From Ryuthela nishihirai (lineage: Eukaryota; Arthropoda; Arachnida; Araneae; Heptathelidae), in assembly GCA_038380435.1 (NCBI GenBank), contig JAWZYU010000013.1, positions 66,234,446-66,298,445 on the forward strand: a stretch of 64,000 nt of DNA, in the 5' to 3' direction. Each line of letters starts with the position of its first letter. The first letter of the stretch is position 1. A program made the position numbers and the translations under genes. The notes beneath the pieces are model-generated. The model searched no databases. It saw only the letters and a program-made list of their open reading frames with translations, and was not told the DNA's origin. Shown one piece after another: positions 52,690-64,000 of this stretch.

Positions 52690-53928
52690 AAAGAAATACA
52701 ACAAGTATGCACTAACATAAATTCACTACTGCATAAACACATAAGTTCCCTAACTAGATAAATGGTATATTGAAGTTCAGACCTACTTTGATTAGATGAG
52801 GATGCGAAGGAGAATACGACAACTCCTCGACGACGAGGAGTTGTAGGCAATTCTAACAGAGAGACATGGCCTCTTCTCCAACGTTAACGTATTTTTCATT
52901 GTTTCGTAATGAATTATTCTGTTGCGTACAACACTATTCTACGACTTGGTTTGTTACGTATAACAATAGTGAAGTCAACGCAATTGATGTCTTAGTTATT
53001 TACAAAGTCTTATCTGCGTTGCCAAAGGTATACTCAGAAACTTTCAAATGAGAGTTAACATGTTTTGGTCTATTTGTAATTTCTTTTATTGTATGCTTGA
53101 GTGTTTCATTTCTGGAGGCTCCATTAAAAAACGTATGATACTCAGATCCACAACCTTAACACCCCCCAACATAAGCACACTTGGGTACGCCTAGTGTTGC
53201 CAACTGTCCCGCATCATCAATATTTATCCTGCTTGTCGTACCAAAGCCATATGGGACACCGCATTGACTGATCCGAGAATACTGTCGATCACATGACGTG
53301 CATTAGATCTAATATGATAAATGAGTCTTAGGGACAGTTCAAACTCCACTTATCTGTGCAACCCCACTCTTTAAATAGCTGAGACTCTCTCGAAATTCAG
53401 ATGAAGAATCATCTAACTAATTTTGGTCAACTGCTCAAAGAGTGATTTTTGCTGTTTATTCATAAGTAGCATGTGCCGACGCAAACTTCTCATCACAAAG
53501 ATACGATATTCTGACCTGGAAATTATAATTGATATATTGAATTTGAATGGAAAAATTGAATGATAAGCCATTTGTGGAATGTTGCGTTTTTGAGAATAAT
53601 ATTCAACATACTATTGATATGGATTGGAAAATATTAATGGAAAATGAAGGTCTTTGCTATTTTTTGAAATTTGTGGTAAAAATATGTTCTAAACAATTTT
53701 ACATTATTATTATTTTATATTAAGTATACCGGGATCCAGGCCGGATCTATGGGACGGCGGAGGAGGGAGGGGAGAGATGTATAGTCCAACCAGGCAGGTG
53801 CGCAAGATTAAGTTTCGGTAGGGGGATCCGAGAATTCAGTTTGGGGGAGACTCCGGGAATTTAACTTCAGTGGAACAGAAATGTTTAGATTAAAGTTTAT
53901 GGTTAAATTCTACCTTAACTGTGTATTA
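52690..53928. other. Unassigned stretch before the right duplicate
   Basis: A hairpin at 52819-52844 with arms ACAACTCCTCG. The short open frame 52866-53051 has no domain or splice support. The sequence has no counterpart at the window start, because the left copy begins only at the point matching 53946. Confidence 0.4.
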
Positions 53929-54272
53929 CCGTATTTCTTCGATTCTAAGACACCATCGATTCTAAGACGCACTTTAATTTCAGCACCACCAACAGACAAA
54001 AAGTTTTGATTCTAAGAAATAAAAAATAAATAAATTGCTAAAATATATCTAACAAATATTTTTATTATAATAGAATTCAATTTACTAACAACAATAGTAC
54101 TTATTTATCAGTAAGTATTCTATTCATCACTTCCTTCTGAATCAATATCAGAGTCTGATTCTTCTGAGCCGTCTTTTCTGCGATGCTAAGACGCCATCGA
54201 TTCTAAGACGCACCCCGTTTTTAGAGACGTTTATGTGGGAAAAAAGTGCGTCTTAGAATCGAAGAAATACGG
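53929..54272. mobile_element. MITE-like element, complete (right copy)
   Basis: Complete version of the element at 1-310. CCGTATTTCTTCG..CGATTCTAAGACGC on the left and the inverse on the right, with TA at 53927-53928 and 54273-54274. It has an extra internal GCTAAGACGCCATCGATTC relative to the left copy. Confidence 0.75.
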
Positions 54273-56256
54273 TACTCTCTTGGGATAGGAGGGGCATATC
54301 GAAATAACATCAAGCCTTTGATATTGTTACAAAGTATAATTAAACGAATTAATAAAAACAAAAACATGCACGTGTAATAAGCAAATTTCATGATGCAAAT
54401 ATTTTGCCTATAAGGAATTAAAAAAATTAATTGCTTATAATGTACCTATGACGTAAGCGGATGTGTGACGTCATAGGGGCAAAGCACTGTCTGTGGGGGG
54501 TATTATCCTGCGAATACAACTATTAGCTTATTGGCAAATTTGCAGCACGGTGAGGTAGCTTTGATCCTGGACCTTTCAGTTCTAACTTCATCTGGTATGA
54601 CTCAGATGTTTGCGCTAAACGAAAAGGAAATGAAGAATAGATAACACGAACGTATTTTGGAGATTGGAGCTTCTGCAGCAGTTAAAAATTCTTTGATATA
54701 ATATTAGAGTTGAGTTAAAATTTTTATATTTGATTTTATTGTTTGAGATGGCTTTCGTTAAAGTACCTACTTCCTACATACGCTCAAAACATACAAAATA
54801 AACCTAAAGACTATTGATGTAATCAGTCATTGAATTCGCATTTACTACAATGTGAGATAAAGCGCCAATTTACCTACTCAACAAGAGTAATTCCAAAGAA
54901 GTACCTAGAAACCCACGCTCCTGAAAAGTTCGTCCCCCCTCCCTTCGAACTTCCAGCTGTCATACTAAATCTCAAACTTCATTACCGCTTTGAAATCCAA
55001 AACACTTGTCTTTACATAATATTATTTCAGTCTTTAATTTCATGTCCGGCACCAAAATATTAAATTTAAAAAAATATAAAATCTCATACTATTTAGTTTG
55101 GCAAATGAGAAATCATACACAAGTGAGATTTCCCAAAACTGAATTTTCGGACTCCTCTCAAAACAAAAATCTCGGACCTCCCGAAAACAATCTCCCTCCC
55201 ACTGAAACGAAATTCTTGGATGGTCCTGAAGCTAAATCCGGCCTTGCGGGCTAACTATCTTCTTTTGAAGAGAATACGAACTCAGTGACTAATTGCACAA
55301 TCCATGTATTTCAGGTTTATTGTCTAAGTTTTAAGGTGTTTATAGGTAGGCCAGTTTTTTAAATTTATTTTTCATTTTTATTATACCACAAAAAGATGAA
55401 GAAAACAAATCCTGCCCACAAAAGTTTTATTTTATTTTACTCCATTGTAAACAGCGGAAAGAAAGAAATTTGAAATATTCATAAAATAATTTCACATAAA
55501 GTCTCTGCAAGATTAATTTCATACATTTGATATAAATGTATGAAATTAATCTTGCAAAGACTTTTACTCTTAAAAACCTTAATGTTTCAATAATCCAGCT
55601 TTAGGAAAAAAAATGAGGCTCATATTGTTTTCAAAAAAATATAGCACTCGATTTTAAACTTTTGCCCAATATTTTTCTCTTTTGCGTTTGTCTTTGGATT
55701 AGAAAAAGTTGATAACTACTTATCTATTCCATGGTATTATGATTTTTCCCAAATGTCAGAGCAATTTGCAAGTGGATTAAATATTTTGTTTAAATGTTGA
55801 CCAAAAATTAAGCTGTCTAAAAAACTAATAACTTACTAGATTGAAATTTTATGGGGAGCAAAAAGGGAAAAATGTCTTTTTTATATTATATATTATACTA
55901 ATCGAAAATAGTGTACGACAAGTAACGTTTAAAAAGCTTTTAAAATATTAATTTCTAAAGATATAATTTGCCCATTACTTTATGTTAATAGGAGCGTTAC
56001 TAAATATTTTACTTCCTTATTTCCTTTTCCCACTACCACACTCATTTGGAAAATTTGTGAAGTTCTCTATCGCCATGAAGTTAAAACATATAATTCTTAA
56101 AATTATCACATTTTTAAATTAAAAAAAAATGTTAAAAATATTTTAAGAGAAAAAAAATAAATGTTACGAAAATATGAATGCCATTTCTCTTCTGATAAAG
56201 ATATAGTAAGCGTTAAAACAATAATCTGGAAATCGTAAAGATCAACAATCCACTAG

Positions 56257-56366
56257 CAGAAATATTTCGCAGTGTTAGACCCAACTTTCCTACAAGCTTC
56301 GCTCTTACTCTCCTACCCAGCTTTGCCTCTGGTGGAAATTACTACCGAACTCATACTCTACAACGG
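56257..56366. other. 110-bp block present only in the right copy
   Basis: Between CAACAATCCACTAG and ATGCAAGCGAATATTG, which are adjacent in the left copy. It begins CAGAAATATTTCGCAG and includes CTACCCAGCTTTGCCTCTGG. No inverted ends or flanking duplication are evident, so a deletion in the left copy is as likely as an insertion here. Confidence 0.85.
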
Positions 56367-57525
56367 GATGCAAGCGAATATTGTCAGTGACACTTTACAG
56401 CACCCCCGAGGGAATGGTTGACGACGCCCCTTTTGCCTACCTCGTTAATCCCTCATTTGCATTCTCATTGCTAATCGTTCAGAGAGGGAAAGCAATATTG
56501 AAAACTCTCGGCCGGTAAGCTGGATCGTGGCGATAGGAGTATTCAGACAGCTTGGTATCCAAAGGATTAATGGTAGATTATGATGGGCAAAGGGATATAC
56601 AATGTGGGAGTTGTCGCCTTTTAACTCCGGGGAAGTTGGAAAGCACAACCTTTTTTTTTGTTTTAGGAAATAAATACGTACGTGTTCTGGACACGTTTTG
56701 TATTAATTCTGGTTTTGGCTAAAATAATTGAATTTTTATAGATTAGAAGCAATAATTTGTAATATTGCATAAAGTTCCAGGATGATTGATTTTTCTCTTG
56801 ACTATTCAAATTCTTCAAATAGCATGCATTGAAATACATGATATATGAATTTTGGACATTCAAATTATCTTTGGTGTCATTTTTTGAAAATAAAATATTT
56901 TACAAATGAAGGACATTCAGTATTTCGCTTTGAAAGCTCTCTAAAGAATTATATATTTTTTCTGAAAAAACATGTTTTGCCCTGAGTGAAACTCGAACCC
57001 ACGTCTTCTGTATATTTACATGCCAACAACGTTCCCTCTACGATGCGAAGACACTGCCAAGATGGGCCTCGCGCAGATCCATCATTCTCCGTGTACGAAA
57101 GTTCGCAAAAGATGAACCCAACAGCCCGGCGCACGAAGAATTTCTTCTGCGGGCACTATCTCCAAAAATGAGAGAGAACGTTGAATGCCAGGTGTTCTAA
57201 CCACTTAGTTATCAGCAGCTTCTTCATTTCTCTCACAATGGTGCCTATAAATCATTACAATTTTTCGCGCTCTTGACGCCATCTATGATCGAGAACGATA
57301 AACATTTCTATATTTGCCCCAAGGGAAAAATTTGTTGCAATGTTCAAATGTTTCACGTTCCAAATCACAGATGGCGCTACGAACAGCGACAAAATGGGAT
57401 AATCTATAGTCATAGTTGTCCGGAAAAAAACTAGCTGTTGATGGTATAGTGGTTAGAACACCTGGAATGTATTCAGGAGATGTGGGTTTGAATATCGCTC
57501 AGGGGGAAACTTATGTTTTGAGATT

Positions 57526-57844
57526 GGGGTGGGAGTGGCTCAGTTGGCAGCATGCCAGGCTTGTAATCTACAGTTCCCAGATTAGGGGATAGCGATGGGC
57601 TTGGAAAGGTCGCTTCCATCAGATTGGATGTTAAGCCGTGGGCCCATGTGTGGGAGAGCCATACCCTGTGCACGTTAAAGAACATGCTGGATGGCCGTTA
57701 TGAGAGGTTACCATCTGTCTCCTAACAGCTGTCCTGTGGGCCCAACCTTCTCTAAGCCCTCGTGAACATCGCAACCTGGCCATTTAGCCTATTGTGTGCA
57801 CAAAAGTGCAACTCAGAGATAAAACAACCCAAACAACTCAACCC
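57526..57844 (+). repeat. SINE family 1 (right copy)
   Basis: Counterpart of 3456-3774, with a few single-base differences (for example CTCTAAGCCC for CTCTGAGCCC). Confidence 0.8.
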
Positions 57845-59259
57845 ATGTTTTGAGTAAAAATATTTCTTTAATTCTATACTTAGAAGTAATCTGTATCTCT
57901 TTACTCTTGAGCTTTATAATGATTTGATACGGCTGTATAGCAAAGGTCAAATCTGATAGTGGTAGTGGGAGAAGTCAAGGGGTCATACCCCTCCCCATTT
58001 TAAAACTTCCCCATTTTAATATAAGCAAAAAAATTTTAAAACGCTAGTAAAGATATAGGCAAAAATCATTAAACTTATGCATATTTCATGCATTTTTCAA
58101 GAAATGTTTTAAAGAGCTCTAAAAAGGAGGGAAATGGTTAGACTACAATCGAAATACAGTCTCTTGCCCCCCGCCCCCCTTTATTTGTTACGGGCTCGTT
58201 TGCATCACTTGGCCCATTTTGTTGCATGTTTAGAAAAGCGGAAACAAAGTAAGCAAGCTACAAAACCAGTCATCTTCTGCGAGGTAAGAACTTAAATGGA
58301 AAGCACAAGGAGAGGAAGCTGTTGCCTTTGGAGGAGTCTGATCTCGAAGGATGGTGGTTGTGGAGGAGGAGGAGGGGGAGACTGGAACAGAAGGAACAGA
58401 AGTTGGGATGCTGGAAGAGCCACTTGGAAGAGAACTGGGTGCAAGGGGATCTACTTCAGTTTTGGTGACGTGAAAAAATTATCTCGCTGGAAATCTAGTA
58501 AGTAAAAAAATGATAATTAATTCTCTATTTCATTAAAATGTAATTTTTTAATTTATTATTACCAATTGTTTATATTAACTTCGGATATAGGTAGAAGCGT
58601 AGTAGGAAGATAGAGAATAAAGGAATTCAGTGACTTCTTTGTTTATGGATCTTGAAAACTTATTTTGTGGCCATTCACGTGATGACTTCTGAACAATGGA
58701 AAGAGCAGGATGAAAAACGAGTTAAAAAGTTTTAATACACCACTAAAAATTACTTTCATTGGAGCTGTTGATGAGACTGGTAAGGTGTTGGTGACAGAGA
58801 GAAACTAAAGTGATGAAAATTGGTCAGGCAGGTGACACTTTAATTCATTTCACCCTTGAGCAAGTGTTCCGATTTAATTATCACTGGACTCAATATTAAT
58901 TATCACTTGACTGAACATAATATATATATATATAGCACATTTCCATCATAGTATAAGGATCAATATCCATCATAGTATAAGGATCAATATCCATTACACT
59001 GTAGGAAAATGCTGGTCACACCTGGTCTTGGGTGATCCATGTTTCAAACCAATAGTCCTCCGGTTGGCTTATTTACATGGTGTAAATTTTCCTACCACAG
59101 AGAATTTTAGGGGACTAAACAATTATAAAAGCATTATTTAAGAAGAATCGTCTGTTTATAAAAGAAAAATAAATCTTAACCGTTGCTTCTTTTATACAAA
59201 CACTTACATGACATAGAATGCCCTGATAAAATAAAGTCAACATAGAGAATAGACAAATA

Positions 59260-59403
59260 TTAGCACTCGCCTCTGAAGTCTGAGACCACGAAGTGTTCCA
59301 GGTAACTAGTTTGCAATCGCTGCAATGCTTGGATTTCCAAACTCAGTTCTTCATGGAGAACACTTTCTAATTCGCATTTCTTCCCCAATTCCCGTACTTT
59401 GGG
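59260..59403 (-). CDS. Candidate terminal coding exon, coiled-coil C-terminus (right copy)
   Basis: Counterpart of 5180-5323. The acceptor TTCCTATTCCTTCCAG, 47 codons and the TAA are preserved. It starts PKVRELGKKCELES and has YLEHF where the left copy has YLKHF. The retained frame and splice site in both copies favour a real exon or very recent duplication. Confidence 0.55.
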   Translation of the reverse strand, partial: PKVRELGKKCELESVLHEELSLEIQALQRLQTSYLEHFVVSDFRGEC

Positions 59404-59876
59404 CTGGAAGGAATAGGAAACATTTCCGAAAAGTACTTTAAAGAACCTTAAGTAGCGAAAACGAATAAAAATAAACTTCATTTCAACATTTCTTAGATTG
59501 AGGATTTTTGGTATTTTTCCTAAAATGGTTTCTTAAGTAAAGTTCCTAAAGTAATCCTTAATAACACTGGTTTACAAGGATTTTATAACTGCCTTTAACT
59601 ATTTTTCAAGTGCTGATGTCAGATCTGGCCTTAAAAAATGGCTAGCACGCCACGTTTTTATGTTATTGGTAATTTTGACTCGTGTTAGAATCTTCCTATA
59701 CTTAACACTTCCAGGCAACTGGGAGGATACTGGATATTTTACTTTTTGTGGCTAGAAACACTGATTGCGAAGTGGGAGAAAACATGTAACAGTAATCTAA
59801 CCTCAGACCGCCATTTGTTGTTTTCATTATAGGAGGAACATGTGCTGTACCTTGAAGAGTGAATTTTGGCATTTAA

Positions 59877-60620
59877 ATGGCACAAAGTCAGCATCGTAAA
59901 TGTGTTATTGTGCCAGATAAATTTTGTTATGTGTGTGGAAATTATATTTTAAAATCCCAGGGTCGTTCTCTGACAAATATTGCCTATAACTTGTATTTTG
60001 GATGTCATGTTGGAGATCAGGACAAAACATGGGCTCCACATGTGTGCTGCATTTCGTGCATTGTTGCTTTGAGTGAATAGTTGAGAAAGGTAAGATAAAA
60101 TCCTTGCTCTTTGCAGTTCCAATGATTTGGAATTAGCCAACTAGTCATTTGCATGATTTCTATTTTTGTTTAACTAAAGTGTCGTGCTTTTCAAAAAAGA
60201 ACAAAAGCAAAATACAATATCAAAATGTGCTTTCAGTCATAAGGCCAGTTCCTCATGTAGAAGATATTCCTATACCAACACCTCCAACTAACTGGGAGGA
60301 GATGCATTCCCATTCATCAGAGGAAGACTTTGAGGCACATACAGATTCCGATCCTACATACACTCCTAAAAAGTTAGATGAGTCTAATCTGATTCAGCAA
60401 ATGAACTAAATGATCTTGTTCGAAACCTAGGACTTTTTGCATGAAAATCAAATATCAAAATATCAAATATAAAAAAAAATCAAATATCAGTGTTGCTTTT
60501 CTTTATAAGGGAAAAATTCGTTTTCACCGGTGTCACTGAACAGTAGTAAATATCCAAAACTTATTGCTGAGGTTTGTACTTTTAAATTATTTCTGCAAAT
60601 TTTTAGTTAGGCGGATTTTT
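59877..60620 (+). pseudogene. Cys-rich unknown-function family pseudogene (right copy)
   Basis: Starts with an intact ATG (MAQSQHRKCVIVPDKFCYVC), and continues without the 6-base insert of the left copy to HVCCISCIVALSE before a stop. The distal part reopens with DFYFCLTKVSCFSKKNKSKI and SVIRPVPHVEDIPIPTPPTN. The middle segment is shifted and contains stops. It is therefore broken in the same places as the left copy, so it decayed before the duplication. Confidence 0.6.
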
Positions 60621-60961
60621 ATGTTACCGAATCGAAGAAGCTTTCTCATGTAGCTTGTTCCATAGATATACTGATATAATCGCTGAAGTATTTGCTAAAT
60701 TTTGACGATCACTCCAGCTGCAAATAAAATTTCGATGGATTAGCTCAGGTAAGTTGAGAGTTGTTATCAGTATATCGATCGAGTGAGACTTATTAAGTGT
60801 ATTATTTTTATAGTAGCTTAGTGTATGAGTGTATTTTATACTATTTGTTAAAACTAATATCCCCTACACCATTAACATACATTCATGTTGGACTTGGATG
60901 TAGAACCAAAGTTAGATGTTTTACGCACCGTAAGCAGAAACGCAAGGGTATCAAGTTAATT

Positions 60962-61039
60962 AGGAATGCTAAATTTAGAAAACAATTCATACGTTGAGGA
61001 TACTCAACGTATGAATTGTTTTCTAAATTTAGCATTCCT
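60962..61039. repeat. 36-bp-arm perfect-looking palindrome, right copy only
   Basis: The arm AGGAATGCTAAATTTAGAAA and onward and its inverse surround the 6-base loop GGATAC. The left copy at 6877-6917 has only the right-hand arm, with a few substitutions. Confidence 0.9.
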
Positions 61040-62228
61040 TACTTTCTATAGCATTCTGCCGCGTACAAAATTCATTACAGAATTATTTTTACCCAATGAA
61101 AACAACTGACCTTGTAAAGAGTAATGCACACACGTGTACTAACCGAGAGGTCGCAACGCGAAATAAACGTGATTCATAGGATTCACAACGGGAGTCATAG
61201 GATCACACGTTCGCTGGTAAATTGAGGAAAAGACGATTTATAAAAACTGTGAGAGCGTTTAGAATTACAGATTTAAAAAAAAAAATGATATCTTACTTTC
61301 AAACAATTAGCTGATTTTTCTTCCGAGGAAGAAATAATATTTTGTTATAGATTGCTACTGCGTAACATTACTTCGTAGGAAAGAATATTTTGCATCTTGT
61401 GGTAAGGATGCAGCGGTAATAAGTATTAGGAATAAAAAGTTTTAAACTTGTGACCCAGTCGCGTAACGGATATACGGAAATTAAAAAAGTTAGTTTTATT
61501 GATTATTCTTTTGCAATCACTATGTCTTTGAAGTGACTTAGTAAAGGAATTGGGAGGTGTTTGAAATTTGTAAGGAAGAGGGAACTTTTTATCTGTGATT
61601 CGATGAAAATGCGAAGAATAATAAATTGAGACTCGGCAGAAATAAGAATTTAACGTAAAATCACTTTTATCATTCCGAAACAAGTCCTGATGCGGAAAGT
61701 GCAGTTCAGAATATGTGTGAACACAGATATCTGATGGCAACATCCTTCAACCCAATGGAGATTAATTTTAATAAGAGAGGCACAACACTTGGAGGTTTAG
61801 GGGCGTGAAGGGAAATTTCAAAATGGTTTGTCTTCTTCCGATGAGGTACATTGTTTATTTACAAAATAGCTGACCAATCATAAAGGGAAGATGGGATGTT
61901 TCGATAAGAGGATTGAAAATTATTTCCAAAACATTGTTTCCCTACCGTATCTCCTGTGATGGCCTGAAACAAAGGGGGGTAGAAATAGGGGTGACAATGC
62001 GGTTTAGTCAGAACGGCTGTCAATGAGTGACATCTCTGGACTTAGTTTTCGGACCCATCTCGAAATTTTTCGACGATCAAGAGTGCCAGTGGGTTTTAAT
62101 GTTGTAACACATCACGTCTGATATGGAAAGAAAGGGAGATCGACAGCATGGCAGGTAACGTAATCCAAGATGACGGTTGCTAGAAATTTCGAGAAGGATT
62201 AACCTTTGAACACTACCACCCAGGATGT

Positions 62229-62967
62229 GAGGGGGTGGAACTTTTGCCGAGTTTTAATTAATGAAGGTTTTCTTAATAAATGCTAAATGGGAGGACTTTT
62301 TGATGAATAATGGATTTATCGAAAATGACCGCCAAAGGGATGAGAGAGATACCTTGAACTTTGCCACCGAAAGTTCAGTTGGACTTGGTAAATTTCAGAT
62401 GAGGGTAGAAACCAAGGAACTTATTCGGGAGTTTGTGATCGGTGAGGGGTGTTTAATATAGGGGGCGGAACTTTTCATAAGGGTTTTTTTAATGAGGGGG
62501 GGATTAAATAATACAGGTCGGTCAACTAGGGGGTCTTTAAAGTCGGGGGATTAGAAAATACTGGTTGGTCAACCGGGGCAGTTTTGATAGGGTTTTTAAT
62601 AAAGGGGGTGGAACATTTGATAAGGGATTTTTTTAATGAGGGGAAGTCAAAAAATTGGAAAAATTATGGCTGAAATAGAGGGCTTTTCTAAAGGTATAGT
62701 ACTCATGATATACACTAAATGGCGCCACGGGTTTTAATAAAGTTAAAATAAAGGGGAGCAGAACTTTTGATAAGGAGGGTTTTTTTAATGAGGGGGAATT
62801 AAAAAATACAGGTCAACCAAGGGGGTCTTTATTAATTATTGATTATGAAATATGAATTATTAATTATGAATTACTAATATTAATAAGATGACGTGGTCAG
62901 TTATAAGTATTAATAAGGGGGCCTGGCCGGTGACGTCATAGGGGGAAGCACTGTGCAAAAGGGGTAC
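62229..62967. repeat. G-rich modular repeat block (right copy)
   Basis: Counterpart of 8101-8840 with the same module order and minor length changes in G and T runs. Confidence 0.65.
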
Positions 62968-62974
62968 CATATAA

Positions 62975-63358
62975 TGGGACTCTACTACTGACATTCACTC
63001 CATTTTACCAGATGATCGCGACAAATTTAATGATGCAATTTTGGAAAGATTTTATATTGAGAAAGACATCAATGAGCTTGTATATACTGAACATTGCTCT
63101 TCTCAAATCAACGGTTTGGAAGCCATTCAGGATTTAACCTCTGCCCCAAAACATGGATTAGATTTAATTCATAGTATTTCTGATACTGTCAAAAAACCCA
63201 AAGGGAAGGGTAATGACAAAAAATCTAAAAAAGGGCACAAGAGAGCCTTCTCTCCTACTAACGATTCTACCTACGCCTCCAAGACTCGTTTTTCGGTCCT
63301 GGGGGAAGAACATTTAGATTCTTCAGTTTCCAATATGGAAGAAATTAGTGATTGTTGA
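62975..63358 (+). CDS. Unassigned 127-codon open frame (right copy)
   Basis: Counterpart of 8848-9231. One visible coding change near its start is GATGCAATT for GATGTAATT (Ala for Val); the remainder from the TTG at 63041 is the same peptide. Open from a TAA to TGA at 63356-63358. Confidence 0.35.
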   Translation, partial: WDSTTDIHSILPDDRDKFNDAILERFYIEKDINELVYTEHCSSQINGLEAIQDLTSAPKHGLDLIHSISDTVKKPKGKGNDKKSKKGHKRAFSPTNDSTYASKTRFSVLGEEHLDSSVSNMEEISDC

Positions 63359-63541
63359 TCTGGCAATGATCTGGAAATTAGTGATCTGGCAATCTTTCTG
63401 TACTGTACACGAAGGTTCCCAGATATTTTTTCTGGCAACCTTCGTGTACAGTACAGAACTAATTTAAAAAAAAAATAGTTGCCAGATATTTTTTCTGAAT
63501 TCTGTAATCAACCATAGTGTTCGAATATTTTTTGAGCGACT
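63359..63541. mobile_element. Palindromic Tc1-type MITE remnant (right copy)
   Basis: Counterpart of 9232-9414, with one arm changed (GGTTCCCAGAT for GGTTGCCAGAT), which spoils the pairing at one position. Confidence 0.65.
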
Positions 63542-64000
63542 GTACATCTGCTGCATCTGGCCATTGCAGCCCAATTTTAATGATTCCAGTTGCATTGTCT
63601 GCCCACTGCATCCTAGGTCTCCCCCTCTTTCTGAGGCCTTCAGGCGCACTATTCATAACCCTATTCGTTAATCTATAGTTATCCATATGGGCAATATGAC
63701 CAAACCAACGGAGTCTCTCTCTACAAAATATGTTGCTCAGAGGAGTTTACCGACTCTTCTGCCTAACCTCGTCATTACTTATAAACGTTGAAACAATACC
63801 CAATATATTGCGTAAGCATTTAGAATCAAACGCATCGGGTTTCCTGCTGTCTTGTTTACATAGGGTCCAATTTTCACTACAACAGCTAACCCTGGAAATA
63901 ACCAAAATGTTATACAGTATAATTTTAGTATTAGGTGTATACGCCTATTTCTCCACACTCTTCCTAGATTCTTAAAAGTCCCAGCAGCAGTCCCTATTCT
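63542..64000 (-). mobile_element. RTE LINE relic (right copy), cut by window end
   Basis: Counterpart of 9415-9873. The translation gives CRERLRWFG-type, MDNYRLTNRVMNSAPEG and RGRPRMQWADN pieces on the minus strand. Confidence 0.85.

Larger units (their letters stand above)
53946..64000. repeat. Right copy of the >=10 kb direct segmental duplication
   Basis: Collinear with 1-9873. Differences by eye include the block 56257-56366 absent from the left copy, a full hairpin at 60962-61039 where the left has one arm, and single-base changes. The right copy keeps the ATG of the Cys-rich pseudogene (59880) that the left copy lacks, while the left keeps the donor of the Ser-rich candidate exon that the right lacks. 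Confidence 0.95.

Noticed and set aside
1..64000. CRISPR array or prokaryotic defence locus
   Set aside because: The only regular repeats (105 bp, 33 bp, 27 bp, short-period array) have no unique spacers and lie among eukaryotic transposons.
1..64000. The two 10-kb end copies as LTRs of one giant element
   Set aside because: They contain nested, independently decayed insertions, no TG..CA ends, primer site or consistent internal polyprotein; segmental duplication or haplotype retention is simpler.

Overview
This is eukaryotic nuclear DNA, AT-rich and packed with transposable-element remains. It most resembles an arthropod genome, and I lean towards a chelicerate such as a spider. The grounds are tRNA-derived SINEs, RTE-type LINEs, Tc1/mariner-type elements, Ty3/gypsy fragments, long AT-rich non-coding stretches and splice-like signals. 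Nothing is bacterial: there are no operons, ribosome binding sites or CRISPR arrays. No gene can be annotated from start to stop. What survives is a few candidate exons among mobile-element debris.

Layout. Positions 1-9873 and 53946-64000 are two direct copies of one segment of at least 10 kb, nearly identical and differing by scattered substitutions, small indels, a 110-bp block and one foldback hairpin. The segment carries a terminal-inverted-repeat element, tRNA-like relics, a SINE, a terminal coiled-coil exon on the minus strand, a Cys-rich pseudogene, a G-rich modular repeat block, a 127-codon open frame and an RTE relic. From 9.2 to 17.9 kb there are nested MITEs, a small signal-peptide ORF with a TATA-like box and a decayed second copy of it, and SINEs including one inserted inside another. 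From 18.3 to 31.7 kb lie a nearly intact RTE LINE with three frameshifts, a CR1/L2-like relic, a 1.3-kb Tc1 element, a decayed RTE and a 1.67-kb mariner-group element with long inverted repeats. From 31.9 to 35.2 kb are SINEs, a palindromic MITE and a solo LTR.

From 35.7 to 38.1 kb a short-period tandem array is bracketed by inverted CAGGGGCGTAGC-like termini. A 105-bp satellite follows at 38.4-39.25 kb, then a broken gene encoding a roughly 50-residue repeat. From 40.0 to 46.4 kb two truncated copies of one Ty3/gypsy family face each other. The plus copy is interrupted by an ORF1-only non-LTR element with a perfect 15-bp target duplication. The minus copy is interrupted by a separate insertion carrying the 5' half of an RTE element. 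The rest, to 53.9 kb, is mostly AT-rich sequence with SINE relics, short tandem repeats and an 86-nt exon candidate.

The parts do not work together as a pathway; the window is best read as layers of insertion and duplication. The most unusual items are the ORF1-only element with its visible empty site, the inverted-terminus tandem array, the large direct duplication and the candidate exons. All family calls are by eye from motifs and internal comparison, with no database search.
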